Source: an uncultured Oceanospirillales bacterium
Lineage (GTDB): Bacteria > Pseudomonadota > Gammaproteobacteria > Pseudomonadales > Litorivicinaceae
Length of the DNA stretch: 34,371 nucleotides
Assembly: GCA_913061245.1 (NCBI GenBank)
Contig: CAJXTO010000002.1
Location: forward strand, 1-34,371
Direction: 5' to 3'
Under the pieces are notes generated by a model. That model was not told the DNA's origin, searched no databases, and saw nothing but the letters and a program-made list of their open reading frames with translations. This document shows, in pieces, positions 12,441-22,358 of this stretch (its first letter is position 1; each line of letters opens with the position of its first letter). The position numbers and the translations under genes are program-made.

Positions 12441-12638
12441 ATGCAAATATCGGTCAATGGCGAGGCTGAGAGCATTGAGCCTCAAACGCTTGAGAGTTAT
12501 CTCACGACAAAATCATTATTAGGTCGCCGCATTGCTGTTGAGCGAAATGGCGACATTGTCCCGAAATCGCAATTTTCCGAAGTCATACTAGAGGATGGCG
12601 ATGTTCTTGAAATCGTACATGCCATTGGAGGAGGTTAA
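12441..12638 (+). CDS. thiS: Sulfur carrier protein ThiS
   Basis: A 65-residue ubiquitin-like sulfur carrier (E. coli 66) whose C-terminal Gly-Gly is adenylated and thiocarboxylated to give sulfur to the thiazole ring of thiamine. Seen: MQISVNGEAESI start, the mid-protein IAVERNGDIVPKSQ and the C-terminal VHAIGGG tail. The ATG at 12441 is preferred (AAGGA six bases upstream); an in-frame ATG at 12435 would add two residues. The thiG GTG follows the stop with no gap. Only 60 nt separate it from rpoH, so there is no room for a TPP riboswitch. Confidence 0.94.
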   Translation: MQISVNGEAESIEPQTLESYLTTKSLLGRRIAVERNGDIVPKSQFSEVILEDGDVLEIVHAIGGG

Positions 12639-13418
12639 GTGACAGACACAATTCAAGTAGGTTCATACACGCTTAAATCCAGATTACTTGTTGGCACTGG
12701 GAAATATCGTGATTTGGATGAAACAGGTCGGGCTATTGAAGCAAGCGGCGCGGATGTCGTTACCATGGCAGTTCGCAGGACCAATTTAGGCCAGAACCCA
12801 AACGAACCTAATCTATTGGATGTGATATCTCCTGATCGTTACACACTTTTACCGAACACAGCCGGGTGCCATACGGCAGATGACGCAGTTCGAACTTGTC
12901 GGCTTGCGCGTGAATTGTTGGATGGTCATAACCTCGTGAAGCTTGAGGTTATCTCAAAGTCGCGGACCCTCTACCCAGACGTTGTCGAAACCTTGACCGC
13001 TGCGCGTACCTTAGTTGCCGATGGTTTTGAAGTGATGGTGTATACCTCAGATGACCCATTGATCGCGCTTGAGCTCGAAGCGATTGGTTGTGTCGCTGTC
13101 ATGCCACTTGGTGCACCGATTGGCTCAGGTCTCGGTCTACAAAACCCTTACAATATCCGCGAAATTCTCGATAACTTAAAAGTACCTGTCATCGTCGATG
13201 CAGGCGTTGGTACCGCATCAGATGCGACTGTCGCGATGGAGCTCGGTTGCGAGGGTGTTTTGATGAATACAGCAATTGCCGAAGCAAAAGATCCAATCAA
13301 AATGGCGCATGCGATGCGACTCGCTATCGAAAGTGGGCGTCTTGCTTATGAAGCTGGACGCATGCCGAGAAAACGATATGCAGATGCTTCGAGCCCTGAG
13401 ACTGGTTTGATTGAATGA
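12639..13418 (+). CDS. thiG: Thiazole synthase
   Basis: A 259-residue TIM-barrel enzyme (E. coli 256) that builds the thiazole phosphate of thiamine from deoxyxylulose phosphate, dehydroglycine and ThiS-thiocarboxylate. Seen: [11 protein letters not shown] near residues 15-25, VTMAVRR near 41-47, the Schiff-base Lys in NLVKLEV near 99-105, [13 protein letters not shown] near 149-161, [12 protein letters not shown] near 186-197 and GVLMNTAIA near 207-215. The GTG start is fused directly behind the thiS stop with GGAGG upstream (inside thiS). It overlaps trmB by ATGA. No thiC, thiE, thiF or thiH is in the window. Confidence 0.96.
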   Translation: MTDTIQVGSYTLKSRLLVGTGKYRDLDETGRAIEASGADVVTMAVRRTNLGQNPNEPNLLDVISPDRYTLLPNTAGCHTADDAVRTCRLARELLDGHNLVKLEVISKSRTLYPDVVETLTAARTLVADGFEVMVYTSDDPLIALELEAIGCVAVMPLGAPIGSGLGLQNPYNIREILDNLKVPVIVDAGVGTASDATVAMELGCEGVLMNTAIAEAKDPIKMAHAMRLAIESGRLAYEAGRMPRKRYADASSPETGLIE

Positions 13419-14119
13419 TTGAAGAATCGAAGAAGCGAACGATTCGGAGTTTTGTGCTTCGAGCAGGTCGAATGACTGATGCGCAAGATAAGGCGTATCA
13501 GACCCTATGGGATGAGTATGGTCTTGTTTGCAATCACCATAGGCTCGATCTTCAGACAACATTTGGGCGTGAAGCTCCGGTGGTCTTTGAAATCGGTTTT
13601 GGTATGGGGGATTCGTTGTTAAGCCAAGCGCTGAACGAGCCCGAGCGTGATTTTATCGGTGTCGAAGTTCATAAGCCTGGTGTAGGTCGCTTGATGAATG
13701 AAGCGAAGAAGGCGGGCGCCACCAACCTCCGTGTGATTTGCGAAGATGCTGTTGAGGTGCTGTCTGATGGCCTAGGGCCTCAGTCGCTTGAAGGTGTTCA
13801 GATTTATTTCCCGGATCCCTGGCATAAAAAGCGTCATCACAAACGACGTATCGTACAGGCAGATTTCATTAACCTTCTCGCCCATCGCGTGCGTTTGGGC
13901 GGTTTTTGTCATCTGGCAACTGACTGGGCCCCCTATGCTGAATGGATGGTCGAGAAGTTTAGTCAAAGTGCTGCTTGGCATAATACGTCCGAAGATGGGG
14001 ATTTTGTCCCGCGTCCCGACCGTCGTCCGATCACAAAGTTTGAGACCCGCGGTGAGCGTTTGGGACATGCAGTGTTTGATTTGGTGTATGAGCGAAAGGC
14101 TTCAGATCAGCATCTCTAA
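13415..14119 (+). CDS. trmB: tRNA (guanine46-N7)-methyltransferase
   Basis: A 234-residue SAM-dependent enzyme making m7G46 in the tRNA variable loop (E. coli 239). Seen: [12 protein letters not shown] near residues 54-65 (SAM-binding motif I), [12 protein letters not shown] near 78-89, the family hallmark [15 protein letters not shown] near 129-143 and [13 protein letters not shown] near the C-terminus. The ATG overlaps the thiG stop (ATGA); thiG-trmB adjacency is shared with Pseudomonas. Its last 18 nt overlap the 3' end of hemW on the other strand. Confidence 0.96.
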   Translation: MIEESKKRTIRSFVLRAGRMTDAQDKAYQTLWDEYGLVCNHHRLDLQTTFGREAPVVFEIGFGMGDSLLSQALNEPERDFIGVEVHKPGVGRLMNEAKKAGATNLRVICEDAVEVLSDGLGPQSLEGVQIYFPDPWHKKRHHKRRIVQADFINLLAHRVRLGGFCHLATDWAPYAEWMVEKFSQSAAWHNTSEDGDFVPRPDRRPITKFETRGERLGHAVFDLVYERKASDQHL

Positions 14120-15223
14120 AATGTGATTGAGGTGGCGCCAGCCAAGTTCGGAAGTCTGAAAGCGCCCGGATGTCAGTAAATCCAATCGGTCTGCTTCCTT
14201 CAAATGTGTCGCTCGAAACGCAACGGGATCTAGCCCGGTTCTTTCCTCAAAACACGCATACGAGATTCCAGATTTCAATCGCAGTCCATTCATTAAACAT
14301 TCAGCACCGAGATGGCCATCTGACAGAGGCGTTTCGGTCGCATAACAGTCAGTGCGGGCAAGGTAATTGGATGGTTGCCTTGTTCGTTGCGTGCGAATCA
14401 CCCCACGCTCGGTCGTGATCTTTCCATGTGCGCCTGCCCCTATCCCAAAGTAATCACCGAACTCCCAATAATTCAAATTGTGTTTGGCTTCTTCTCCAGG
14501 CTTGGCAAATGCAGACACCTCATAATGTGCAAGACCCATGGATTCGATGATCTCACTCCCGATCTCTTCAGTGTCTTCAAGGAGATCTTCATCTGGAAGC
14601 TTGGGGGGCTTTGAATAAAACGCCGTGTTGGGTTCAATCGTGAGTTGATACCACGATAGATGCCTAATCTCGAGGTCTCGGACGACCTCTAAGTCGTCCC
14701 GTGCAATCGCGGGCGTCTGGCCTGGTGTTCCATGCATGAGATCAACATTGATCCGTGAAAAGCCGACTGCTTTCGCATGCTCGATCATCGCGATAGCTTG
14801 GGTTCTGTCGTGAATTCGGCCCAGTGCTTTAAGAACATCCGTATTGAAGCTTTGAACGCCTATCGATAACCGGTTGATTCCTAATTCGTAATAGCCACCT
14901 AGATGTCCTAGATCCAATGTCCCTGGATTGGCTTCCAGGGTAATCTCAGTCGTATCTGAGATTAAATTGAGCTCCCGGAGCTTTTTAAATAGTGGCTCGA
15001 GGTGTTGTGGCGGAAATAGACTTGGGGTGCCTCCACCAAAAAATAATGAAGTAAAAGGAGTTGCCCCGTAGCGTTCAAGATCGGCATCTAAGTCATGGAC
15101 TAAAGCTTGACCATATCCCGCAAAGTCAGGATCAACTTGTTCATGACTATTAAAGTCACAATAGGGGCATTTCCGAACACACCAAGGGATGTGAATGTAG
15201 AGCGAACGCGGTAGAGAATTCAC
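14102..15223 (-). CDS. hemW: Radical SAM heme chaperone HemW
   Basis: A 373-residue radical-SAM protein that binds heme and delivers it to target proteins; formerly annotated as coproporphyrinogen oxidase-like. The cluster motif CVRKCPYC (CxxxCxxC) is near residues 15-22, GGGTPSLF near 63-70, and the HemW-specific HNLNYW lies in the segment HNLNYWEFGDYFGIGAG, separating it from true HemN. The C-terminal HemN/HemW-type domain follows. The GTG start overlaps the rdgB stop (GTGA). It is the last gene of the 17-gene minus-strand run and overlaps trmB tail to tail. Confidence 0.94.
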   Translation of the reverse strand: MNSLPRSLYIHIPWCVRKCPYCDFNSHEQVDPDFAGYGQALVHDLDADLERYGATPFTSLFFGGGTPSLFPPQHLEPLFKKLRELNLISDTTEITLEANPGTLDLGHLGGYYELGINRLSIGVQSFNTDVLKALGRIHDRTQAIAMIEHAKAVGFSRINVDLMHGTPGQTPAIARDDLEVVRDLEIRHLSWYQLTIEPNTAFYSKPPKLPDEDLLEDTEEIGSEIIESMGLAHYEVSAFAKPGEEAKHNLNYWEFGDYFGIGAGAHGKITTERGVIRTQRTRQPSNYLARTDCYATETPLSDGHLGAECLMNGLRLKSGISYACFEERTGLDPVAFRATHLKEADRLDLLTSGRFQTSELGWRHLNHILEMLI

Positions 15224-15816
15224 CTGAGAAGCGATCTGAGTTCGATAACGGCAAGTCCGCGGTGACTGATCTGATTCTTCGTTTCTGAATCAAGCTCGGC
15301 AGCCGTCTCTTTGAGACCGTCAGGAAGGAAAATTGGGTCGTAACCAAAACCTCCATCTCCCCGGGGCGCATCAATGATTTGCCCATGCCATCGTCCAATA
15401 ACAACGATAGGATCTGGATCGGTTGAGTGACGAACGAGGGCGAGCGCGCAAATATAGTGGCCTTTCCGATCGTCGCCACGGAGAGCATTCATGCGATCAA
15501 GTAACAACTTCAGATTGTCCTCGTCTGACGCATTGCTTCCAGCGAAGCGCGCTGAATAGAGGCCAGGAGCACCATCGAGTGCTGGAATAACGAGTCCGGA
15601 ATCATCTGCCAGCGCGGGAAGTTTTGTCACCGCTGATGCATGGCGCGCTTTTAGCAGTGCGTTCTCGATAAAACTGAGTCCAGTCTCCTCAGGGGAATCG
15701 ATGTGCAGGTCAGTTTGAGGGATGACTTCGGTTCCGAAGTCAGAAAAGAGCTTCGAAAACTCACGCAGTTTGCCTTTGTTTCCACTGGCTAAAACGAGTC
15801 TGTTATTAGTCCACAT
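15220..15816 (-). CDS. rdgB: XTP/dITP (RdgB/HAM1) pyrophosphatase
   Basis: A 198-residue nucleotide-pool cleaner (E. coli RdgB 197) hydrolysing dITP, ITP and XTP to monophosphates. Seen: VLASGNKGKLREF near residues 8-20, ADDSGLVIPALDGAPGLYSARFAG in the middle (two adjacent blocks), DGGFGYDPIF and the C-terminal NQISHRG. The ATG at 15816 lies inside the 3' end of the DUF4426 gene (11-nt overlap). The frame is open further upstream but that part is not family-like. Confidence 0.96.
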   Translation of the reverse strand: MWTNNRLVLASGNKGKLREFSKLFSDFGTEVIPQTDLHIDSPEETGLSFIENALLKARHASAVTKLPALADDSGLVIPALDGAPGLYSARFAGSNASDEDNLKLLLDRMNALRGDDRKGHYICALALVRHSTDPDPIVVIGRWHGQIIDAPRGDGGFGYDPIFLPDGLKETAAELDSETKNQISHRGLAVIELRSLLR

Positions 15817-16240
15817 AAACTTGGTGCTTGAAGTTGATATCAATCGCCTTTGCGTTCGCAGGAATAACCTCGAGAGCAATCTGGATTTCTTCCTCGCTCG
15901 TCACACGCACAGGTGCGAGGTAATAGATTGCTTCGTCACCCTCATCAATTTCTCGAAAGGTCAGGGTTTGGGTTTGTCCGAGTAGATTCTTTGAAAAACC
16001 TGTGACAGATGCGGGCACTGCACCACGCGCCTGGCCGTCAGGCTGAACTTTCAATACGACGACATTAATTAGAGCTTGGCGACGGCTTCGCTCAAAGCCA
16101 TAGGTTGAGGCTACATCTTGGGTTAAAAATGTTGATGGAAAGGGTTGGATTTGAACCTCAAACCCCTGTTCTCTCACAATTTCAGTGGCATGGGTGCTGA
16201 GTGTCCAACAGCACAAAAGGGCCGCGATGATCTGTCGCAT
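15806..16240 (-). CDS. DUF4426 family exported protein
   Basis: A 144-residue protein of unknown function. Residues 1-18 form a signal peptide ([18 protein letters not shown], likely cut after THA), so the mature form is probably periplasmic. The remainder is beta-rich, with no catalytic motif I recognise. Its place between metW and rdgB matches the Pseudomonas locus where a DUF4426 protein occurs, which is the main basis for the family name. The ATG overlaps the metW stop by one base (TAATG), and its 3' end overlaps rdgB by 11 nt. Confidence 0.75.
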   Translation of the reverse strand: MRQIIAALLCCWTLSTHATEIVREQGFEVQIQPFPSTFLTQDVASTYGFERSRRQALINVVVLKVQPDGQARGAVPASVTGFSKNLLGQTQTLTFREIDEGDEAIYYLAPVRVTSEEEIQIALEVIPANAKAIDINFKHQVYVD

Positions 16241-16836
16241 TAAGACTCCTTGGTTAGTCGATAAACAGCAACTTCTCCAAAGAGATTGGGCCAAACTGTC
16301 CCAAGCCAAGTGCGTTTTCCAGATAGGTTTGAAGTGTCTTTGTCGAGGATCCGAATGGAAAGCGTCTGACAGAGTTCTTCGAAGTCCCGGAATGTTGAGA
16401 GATGAATATTTGGTGTGTCGTACCACGGGTTTGGCAACTGTGGGTTCACTGGCATGTGGCCTGCTAGACCCAACTGGATACGGTTCCTGATATACGCAAA
16501 GTTCGGAAACGTCACAATCGCTTCACGGCCAACACGCAGCATTTCAGACAACGCGAGATCTGGCCGGCGAATCGCCTGTAATGTTTGAGTCATGATGACC
16601 GTGTCAAACTGTTGATCATTGAAGTTTGATAGACCTCTGTTTAAGTCTTGCTGAATCACACTAAGACCCAAATCGAGACAAGTCGCGATTTTGTCTGGAT
16701 CCAATTCGAGACCGAGCGCATCAATCGCATGCGTCTCGACTAATTGCGCAAGCAGTCGGCCATCACCACAGCCGAGGTCGAGAACCCGCGAATTCTTGGC
16801 AATCCAATCTGGAATGCGATAGGAATGCGAAATCAT
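16240..16836 (-). CDS. metW: Methionine biosynthesis protein MetW
   Basis: A 198-residue class I methyltransferase-fold protein. SAM-binding motif I is [12 protein letters not shown] near residues 18-29, with [15 protein letters not shown] following near 40-54. [16 protein letters not shown] and the family-typical [18 protein letters not shown] (near 139-156) identify MetW. It works with MetX in homoserine acylation in Pseudomonas-like bacteria; the methyl acceptor, if any, is not established. The ATG overlaps the metX stop (ATGA) and its stop overlaps the DUF4426 start. Confidence 0.94.
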   Translation of the reverse strand: MISHSYRIPDWIAKNSRVLDLGCGDGRLLAQLVETHAIDALGLELDPDKIATCLDLGLSVIQQDLNRGLSNFNDQQFDTVIMTQTLQAIRRPDLALSEMLRVGREAIVTFPNFAYIRNRIQLGLAGHMPVNPQLPNPWYDTPNIHLSTFRDFEELCQTLSIRILDKDTSNLSGKRTWLGTVWPNLFGEVAVYRLTKES

Positions 16837-17969
16837 ACGTTACCCCCCAAATCCTGATGTACGCGATCCATGAACGCTTTAAAAATTCGTTCATAAGTCG
16901 CATCGGGGATGAGAAACGCATCGTGACCGTGCGCAGATTCGAGGCGCGTATAGCTCACAGGCTTTCCGGCTTGAATGAGGGCATCAACGATTTCTTCAGA
17001 CCGGGATGGAGAGAAGCGCCAATCTGTGGTGAATGACAGCACTAAAAACTTGCACTGAGTTGTACTCAATACTTCTGGTAACGGGATCGATTCGTTTAGA
17101 GTCGGATCGAAATAATCAAGTGCGCGTGTCATGAGGATGTATGTGTTGGCGTCAAAGCGCCCACTAAATTGCTCACCTTGATATCTCAAGTATTGCTCGA
17201 CAGCAAAATTAACACCCTCTGCATCGCGATCTTCCCGCGGAAGGCTGCGGCCGAATTTTTCGCCCATGGAGACATCAGAAAGATATGTAATGTGTCCAAC
17301 CATGCGCGCGAGACCAACCCCTGAAGCCGGGATGACATCGTGATCTGCATAATCCCCATCGAAGAAATTGGGGTCTCGCATGATTGCTTGGCGGGCAACC
17401 TCGTTAAACGCGATATTTTGCGCAGTGAGCCGAGGTGCAGCAGCAATAATGGCGGCAGCCCCAACCCGCTCAGGGTAGGTAATGGACCACTGCAGGGCCT
17501 GCATACCACCAAGCGAGCCGCCGACAATTGCAGCAAACTTCTCGATCCCTAAATGATCGGCGAGCCTTGCTTGTGCGTGAACCCAATCAAGCACGGTGAC
17601 TTCAGGGAAAGAGGGTCCGTAGGCTTTACCGGTTTCAGGGTTGATGGATAGTGGACCTGTCGATCCTGAACAGCCCCCTAAGTTATTGAGGCTGACAACA
17701 AAAAAACGATCCGTGTCGATGCTCTTACCCGGTCCAATGTAATGATTCCACCAACCCGGTTTATTGGACTCTGATTCGTGGTATCCAGCGGCATGGTGAT
17801 CGCCACTCAATGCATGACAGACGAGGACCGCATTTGATTTATGTGCATCTAATGTCCCGTATGTTTCGACCATGAGGTCATAGCGCGGTAAATATCCTCC
17901 GCGCTCTAGAGTAAGCGGTGTCTCAAATGGAATAAGTTCGGGAGTAACAACCCCGAGTGATGCAGTCAT
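16833..17969 (-). CDS. metX: Homoserine O-acyltransferase MetX
   Basis: A 378-residue alpha/beta-hydrolase that acylates homoserine, the committing step of methionine synthesis. The nucleophile Ser152 is in [13 protein letters not shown], the Asp in the segment FTTDWRFSP and the His in SAHGHDAFL. Whether it uses acetyl-CoA or succinyl-CoA cannot be told by eye; pairing with MetW is common in the succinyl-using Pseudomonas type. The ATG overlaps the yggT stop by one base (TAATG) and its end overlaps metW by ATGA. Confidence 0.94.
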   Translation of the reverse strand: MTASLGVVTPELIPFETPLTLERGGYLPRYDLMVETYGTLDAHKSNAVLVCHALSGDHHAAGYHESESNKPGWWNHYIGPGKSIDTDRFFVVSLNNLGGCSGSTGPLSINPETGKAYGPSFPEVTVLDWVHAQARLADHLGIEKFAAIVGGSLGGMQALQWSITYPERVGAAAIIAAAPRLTAQNIAFNEVARQAIMRDPNFFDGDYADHDVIPASGVGLARMVGHITYLSDVSMGEKFGRSLPREDRDAEGVNFAVEQYLRYQGEQFSGRFDANTYILMTRALDYFDPTLNESIPLPEVLSTTQCKFLVLSFTTDWRFSPSRSEEIVDALIQAGKPVSYTRLESAHGHDAFLIPDATYERIFKAFMDRVHQDLGGNV

Positions 17970-18559
17970 TAACTGATTCCAACGAAGAACTGGGCCACTG
18001 TCTGTGACATGCCCATCGACCGTGCTGGACCACGGATAACCATAGCTTCAAGCAGATTGATTACAACAAATAAAAGGATTGGAGATAGATCAAGGCCACC
18101 AAGATCTGGAACAATTTTCCTAAACGGTGCAAGGAAAGGTTCCGATAATTGATACAAGAGTTCAGCTCCTGGATGTGATGCGCCTGGCGCTAACCACGAT
18201 AAGATGATCATCCCAAGCAAAGCGTAAAATACGAGATTAATCATCACGCCGAATACCGACAAAATCGACCAAACGATGAGTTGCGCGATTCCTGGCATAC
18301 CGCCGAGCAACAATAAACAGACGCCGGCTCCAACAGCTTGGATGACAATAGCTGCGACTAATATCCCGACATTGAAGGATCCAATGGTCGGAAGGCCGCT
18401 GAACACTGCAGTCAGTGGCGCAGTAAAGCGATTGATGCCTTGGGAAATAGGGTTATAAAAATTTGCTTGAGCCAGTTGCAGTAAGAAGCGAAGGCCCACC
18501 AGCGCCACAACGACTGAAATTGCAGTGTTGAGAACGTAAAAAATTAGATTTGCTTCCAT
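17969..18559 (-). CDS. yggT: YggT family integral membrane protein
   Basis: A 196-residue membrane protein with two tandem YGGT repeats. Each has hydrophobic helices (about residues 5-28, 62-88, 92-125 and 158-176) and a short [15 protein letters not shown]- or [18 protein letters not shown]-type signature loop. Family roles proposed elsewhere concern cell-division or membrane-protein organisation and osmotic tolerance; no enzyme function is known. Its neighbours yggS and proC on one side are the standard yggS-proC-yggT trio. A gap of 38 bp separates it from proC. Confidence 0.93.
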   Translation of the reverse strand: MEANLIFYVLNTAISVVVALVGLRFLLQLAQANFYNPISQGINRFTAPLTAVFSGLPTIGSFNVGILVAAIVIQAVGAGVCLLLLGGMPGIAQLIVWSILSVFGVMINLVFYALLGMIILSWLAPGASHPGAELLYQLSEPFLAPFRKIVPDLGGLDLSPILLFVVINLLEAMVIRGPARSMGMSQTVAQFFVGIS

Positions 18560-18597
18560 GTGACTCCCTTTGTCTAGCGCTTAGCCTAACGTAAATT

Positions 18598-19413
18598 TCA
18601 GGGTGCGTCTTTGGATAGCTCGCCTGCGCGATCTCTGGCCGCAATCAGTGCACGATCGACCAGATCTGCGAAGTCACCTTCATTGAAAACATGTAATGCA
18701 GCTTCCGTTGTTCCACCCGGTGAAGTAACTCTCTGCCGCAATACATCAGGACCCACATCTGATAATTCAACCATGCCAGCTGCGCCTTTTGCTGTTTGAA
18801 TAACGAGGGCCTTGGCAACATCGGGTGAGAGTCCGAGTCGGATTCCTGAATTAATTAAGTTTTCAATCATCAAGAAGAAGTACGCGGGCCCCGATCCAGA
18901 GACTGCTGTTACAGCGTCAATCGCCTCTTCATTTGGCACCCATAGTGCATGGCCGCATGCCTCAAAAATTTTCTGTACAGCCTCTTTAATATCGTCATCG
19001 AGTTCCGTGTCTGATGCGAGAGCGGACATCCCTTCGCCAATCAATGCAGGCGTATTGGGCATGACACGAACCACAGGGTTCTCTGCGTCGTTCAATTGAC
19101 GACGAATGCCGCGAATCGTAATGCCTGCAGCGATTGAGATAATGATCTGCGTTTTTTTGACTGAATCAGCAATACTAGCGAGAACTGAATCCATGATTTG
19201 GGGCTTCACAGCGAGGACAACAAGATCAGCTTGCGCCATCACTGGAGCACTGTCTTGGAAACTGGCTACACCCATAGCCGACAGTGCTTTTCTGCATTCT
19301 GCATTTGGATCTGAGACGAGAATATCGCTCGACGACCGACCACTTTTTAAGAGGCCAGCAATAATCGCTTGGGCCATGTTGCCGCCGCCAATAAATCCGA
19401 TCTGATGATTCAT
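18598..19413 (-). CDS. proC: Pyrroline-5-carboxylate reductase
   Basis: A 271-residue NAD(P)H-dependent enzyme (E. coli 269) performing the last step of proline synthesis. The N-terminal dinucleotide-binding motif is IGFIGGGNMAQAII near residues 5-18. VLAVKPQIM lies near 69-77, and the signature near the C-terminal half is AVSGSGPAYFFLMIE followed by VTSPGGTTEAAL. The ATG overlaps the yggS stop (ATGA). Confidence 0.97.
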   Translation of the reverse strand: MNHQIGFIGGGNMAQAIIAGLLKSGRSSSDILVSDPNAECRKALSAMGVASFQDSAPVMAQADLVVLAVKPQIMDSVLASIADSVKKTQIIISIAAGITIRGIRRQLNDAENPVVRVMPNTPALIGEGMSALASDTELDDDIKEAVQKIFEACGHALWVPNEEAIDAVTAVSGSGPAYFFLMIENLINSGIRLGLSPDVAKALVIQTAKGAAGMVELSDVGPDVLRQRVTSPGGTTEAALHVFNEGDFADLVDRALIAARDRAGELSKDAP

Positions 19414-20117
19414 ACTGTGTCCTTTGGGGGTCGTGCTCCGAAGAGTGCCGTTCCGATTCGCACCATAGTACTGCCCTCGATGACTGCAAGCTCTAAATCG
19501 TTCGTCATTCCCATCGAGAGGGTATCAAAGATTTCTGGTGTTGGATGGCAGCCTTTCAACTCATCAAACAGTGATTTGAGCTTTTGGTGAGCTCGTTTTA
19601 AATCATCATCGCTCACCGGGTCTGGAATCGACATTAAGCCGCGGAGCCGTAAGTTAGGTAACGCCCAAATGGCTTCAGCTAATTGCTTTAAGTTGTCAGG
19701 CGCCACGCCTGATTTGGTTTCTGCGAGGTCAACGTTAACCTGAATGAGGATATTGAGGGGCTCGCCCGTTCTGGCCTCGTTGAGACGACTTGCTATTTTT
19801 TCACGATCAACCGTATGCACCCAGTCAAATTCAGTGGCGATGATTTTGGTTTTATTGCTTTGAATATGACCGATGTAATGCCATTCGATATCGAAGTTGC
19901 TGAGTGCATGGATCTTATCGACAGCTTCTTGCACATAGTTTTCGCCAAAGCGTTTTTGTCCAAGTCGAGCAAGCACTTCGACATCAGATGCAGGTTTCGT
20001 TTTAGACACGGCAAGTAAATGAACTGAGCCAGATGCTCGATCGGCTGCGACTTCCGCGTCTCGAATAGACGATTCGATGAGTGAGAATTGATGCGTGAGT
20101 TCAGCAATGCGGTCCAT
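19410..20117 (-). CDS. yggS: YggS family PLP-binding homeostasis protein
   Basis: A 235-residue PLP-binding TIM-barrel protein without known enzymatic activity; the family (YggS/PLPBP) helps control cellular PLP and amino-acid balance. The PLP Lys lies in LLAVSKTKPASD near residues 33-44, with FGENYVQEAVDK near 57-68, WHYIGHIQSNK near 79-89 and SMGMTNDLELAV near the C-terminus. It lies 2 bp after pyrC'. In Pseudomonas, pilT occupies this side of yggS; no pilT is present here. Confidence 0.95.
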   Translation of the reverse strand: MDRIAELTHQFSLIESSIRDAEVAADRASGSVHLLAVSKTKPASDVEVLARLGQKRFGENYVQEAVDKIHALSNFDIEWHYIGHIQSNKTKIIATEFDWVHTVDREKIASRLNEARTGEPLNILIQVNVDLAETKSGVAPDNLKQLAEAIWALPNLRLRGLMSIPDPVSDDDLKRAHQKLKSLFDELKGCHPTPEIFDTLSMGMTNDLELAVIEGSTMVRIGTALFGARPPKDTV

Positions 20118-20119
20118 TG

Positions 20120-21379
20120 TTACGGCGCGATATGCAGTCCATTAATCCAAGACCCCATCACCCTCCCAGGTAATGTTTGTCCAAATAATGGGCTGTTCGT
20201 TCCAGCGCTCAACCAATGGTCTTGGTCGTAAGTTGTTGAGCCATTTGGATCAAAAAGTACGCAATCAGCAGGATTGCCATATTGAACCGAGCCGAGCTCT
20301 CTCTGGTTAATCACTTGGGCTGCTTTACTCGTCATCGCTAGCAGCGACTGTTCAAAAGATAATTCACCGCTTTGATCGAGTTTGAGAAGAAGTTGGATGA
20401 CACCTTCAATCAGGCTCATTCCCTTTTCTGTTTCTGGGAATGGAGCGAGTTTTGCCCCTGTCTCATGCGGCGAGTGATCGGAAACGATTAAATCAATGGT
20501 TCCGTCGACCACCCCAGCGATCAGGGCCAGTCGATCGTCTTCCGTTCGCAGTGGACGCTCGAGATGGAAATTCGGGTCGAGATTGACGATGGCCTGCTCG
20601 GAATACAATAAGTGACCCAAGGTCACGTCACAGGTGATTTGAAGGCCTTTTGCTTTGGCTTCGCGAATACGATCGACTGATGTTTTGGTCGTGATGCGGG
20701 AAAAATGCGCACTCACTCCGGTGGCTTCGACCAAGTCAAGGTCGGCGCCAAGGCCTAAGGTTTCAGATAAAGGAGAGTTCAGCGAGAGGCCAAGTCCAGT
20801 TCCGATTTGTCCCGCATGTGCGCACCCCCCAGCAAAGTCACGTGATTCAGAATCCAATATCACTCGGATACCGAGGCTTTGGGCATATTTCAGGGCGTTG
20901 AATTCAATTTTTCTCGAGGTAAATGGGCGATTACCTTGCGCTAAAGCCACACATCCAGCGTCGACAAGCGCTGCCATCTCGGACAAGTGAGTACCGCCAC
21001 CACCTTGGGTTAGCATAGCGGTAGGCAGAACTCGGCAATGGCCTGATGCATTGGCTCGCTCAAGAACAAGGCGAACGTCCGCCGGAGAGTCGACTACTGG
21101 GTCTGTTGTTGGTGTTGCCACCACAGATGTGACACCTCCAGCAACTGCTGCTCGGGTCTCAGATGCAATCGTGCCTTTATGTTCGAGACCAGGCTCTCGT
21201 AAGTTCACCCTGAAGTCGATGAGACCGGGTACGAGCCAAGCCGCCTCTCCGTTGATCTCGGTTGCATCAGACAGGGTATTTGGATCAACGAATACGGCTT
21301 GGTCGATGCCGATCTCTGTCGCGCCATGCAAAGGGCTGCCTGGTGAGATGATTTGAACATTTCGGATGATCACACTCAC
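20120..21379 (-). CDS. pyrC': Dihydroorotase-like PyrC', probably non-catalytic ATCase partner
   Basis: A 419-residue amidohydrolase-fold protein of the dihydroorotase family. Active dihydroorotases bind metal through DxHxH after LxPG; here the segment is [14 protein letters not shown] (about residues 51-64), with both His replaced by Arg57 and Asn59. The HH of the T-P-H-H-L-type motif is reduced to VTLGHLL, although SDHSPHE remains. In Pseudomonas an equivalent inactive PyrC' binds PyrB to form active aspartate transcarbamoylase; the same role is inferred here from adjacency and degeneracy. The GTG start overlaps the pyrB stop (GTGA). A true dihydroorotase would be expected elsewhere in the genome. 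Confidence 0.88.
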   Translation of the reverse strand: MSVIIRNVQIISPGSPLHGATEIGIDQAVFVDPNTLSDATEINGEAAWLVPGLIDFRVNLREPGLEHKGTIASETRAAVAGGVTSVVATPTTDPVVDSPADVRLVLERANASGHCRVLPTAMLTQGGGGTHLSEMAALVDAGCVALAQGNRPFTSRKIEFNALKYAQSLGIRVILDSESRDFAGGCAHAGQIGTGLGLSLNSPLSETLGLGADLDLVEATGVSAHFSRITTKTSVDRIREAKAKGLQITCDVTLGHLLYSEQAIVNLDPNFHLERPLRTEDDRLALIAGVVDGTIDLIVSDHSPHETGAKLAPFPETEKGMSLIEGVIQLLLKLDQSGELSFEQSLLAMTSKAAQVINQRELGSVQYGNPADCVLFDPNGSTTYDQDHWLSAGTNSPLFGQTLPGRVMGSWINGLHIAP

Positions 21380-22350
21380 GAATGACCCCCTTGCTGTGTC
21401 GACAATGTCATCGCCATGACAGCCATTCTGATCGCGATCCCATTGGTTACTTGATCGAGGATGACGGCTTGGGGTCCGTCGGCAACTTCATTAGCGATTT
21501 CAACACCTCGGTTGATCGGACCAGGGTGCATCACAATTGCGTTGTCTTTTGCGAGCGCTAGGCGCGACTCAGTCATACCGTAAAGATTAAAAAACTCGCG
21601 TTCACTCGGTAATAATGCGCTAGTCATCCGTTCTTTTTGTAGTCGGAGTAAGACCACCACATCGACGTCACGTAAGCCATCGTCGATATTGTGAAAGGTG
21701 TGCACACCGAGGTGTCCTAGATCAGAAGGCAGTAACGTGCCTGGACCGATGGCTCGAATATCAGGGCAACCCATGCCTCGAAGTCCATGAATCAGAGAGC
21801 GGGCGACGCGTGAGTGTTTAAGGTCACCAATAATTGCGACCGAGAGATTCGCAGGATCACCTTTGTGCTTCCTGATGGTCATCAAGTCGAGGAGTGCTTG
21901 AGTCGGGTGTGCGTGAGTTCCATCGCCTGCGTTGATGACTGCGATATTCGGAGTTACGCGATCGGCGATGAAAAACGGTGCTCCGCCAGCACTATGGCGA
22001 ACAACGAAGAGATCTGCCTGCATTGCTTCGAGATTTTTCAATGTGTCGAAGAGCGTTTCGCCTTTCGATGCGGAGCTTGTTCGAATATCGAGCGTGACAA
22101 CATCAGCACTTAATCGGTGAGCAGCGATATCAAAAGTGGTTCGAGTACGTGTTGAATTCTCAAAGAACAAATTTACAACCGTCTTCCCACGCAGCAGAGG
22201 AACCTTTTTCACGGGTTGTCCTTGCGAAGAAAGAAACGTTTCGGCGGTATCGAGAAGTTCAGTAATGAGGGATTTTGGAAGGCCTTCGGTCGTCAGGAGA
22301 TGTTTCAATCGTCCGTCTGGTGTGAGCTGGAGCGCAGCTGGACCGTGCAT
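21376..22350 (-). CDS. pyrB: Aspartate carbamoyltransferase catalytic subunit
   Basis: A 324-residue enzyme joining carbamoyl phosphate and aspartate in the first committed pyrimidine step. Carbamoyl-phosphate motif [13 protein letters not shown] is near residues 62-74, [11 protein letters not shown] near 92-102, [15 protein letters not shown] near 142-156 and the late [10 protein letters not shown]. An N-terminal stretch of about 15 residues before the core recalls the nucleotide-binding extension of Pseudomonas PyrB. It lies 8 bp after pyrR and overlaps pyrC'. No pyrI regulatory gene is present, consistent with the PyrB/PyrC' type. Confidence 0.96.
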   Translation of the reverse strand: MHGPAALQLTPDGRLKHLLTTEGLPKSLITELLDTAETFLSSQGQPVKKVPLLRGKTVVNLFFENSTRTRTTFDIAAHRLSADVVTLDIRTSSASKGETLFDTLKNLEAMQADLFVVRHSAGGAPFFIADRVTPNIAVINAGDGTHAHPTQALLDLMTIRKHKGDPANLSVAIIGDLKHSRVARSLIHGLRGMGCPDIRAIGPGTLLPSDLGHLGVHTFHNIDDGLRDVDVVVLLRLQKERMTSALLPSEREFFNLYGMTESRLALAKDNAIVMHPGPINRGVEIANEVADGPQAVILDQVTNGIAIRMAVMAMTLSTQQGGHS

Positions 22351-22358
22351 GGCGTTCC

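Noticed and set aside
14170-14614. Plus-strand open frames opposite hemW
   Set aside because: No family features, and hemW motifs on the minus strand explain the region.
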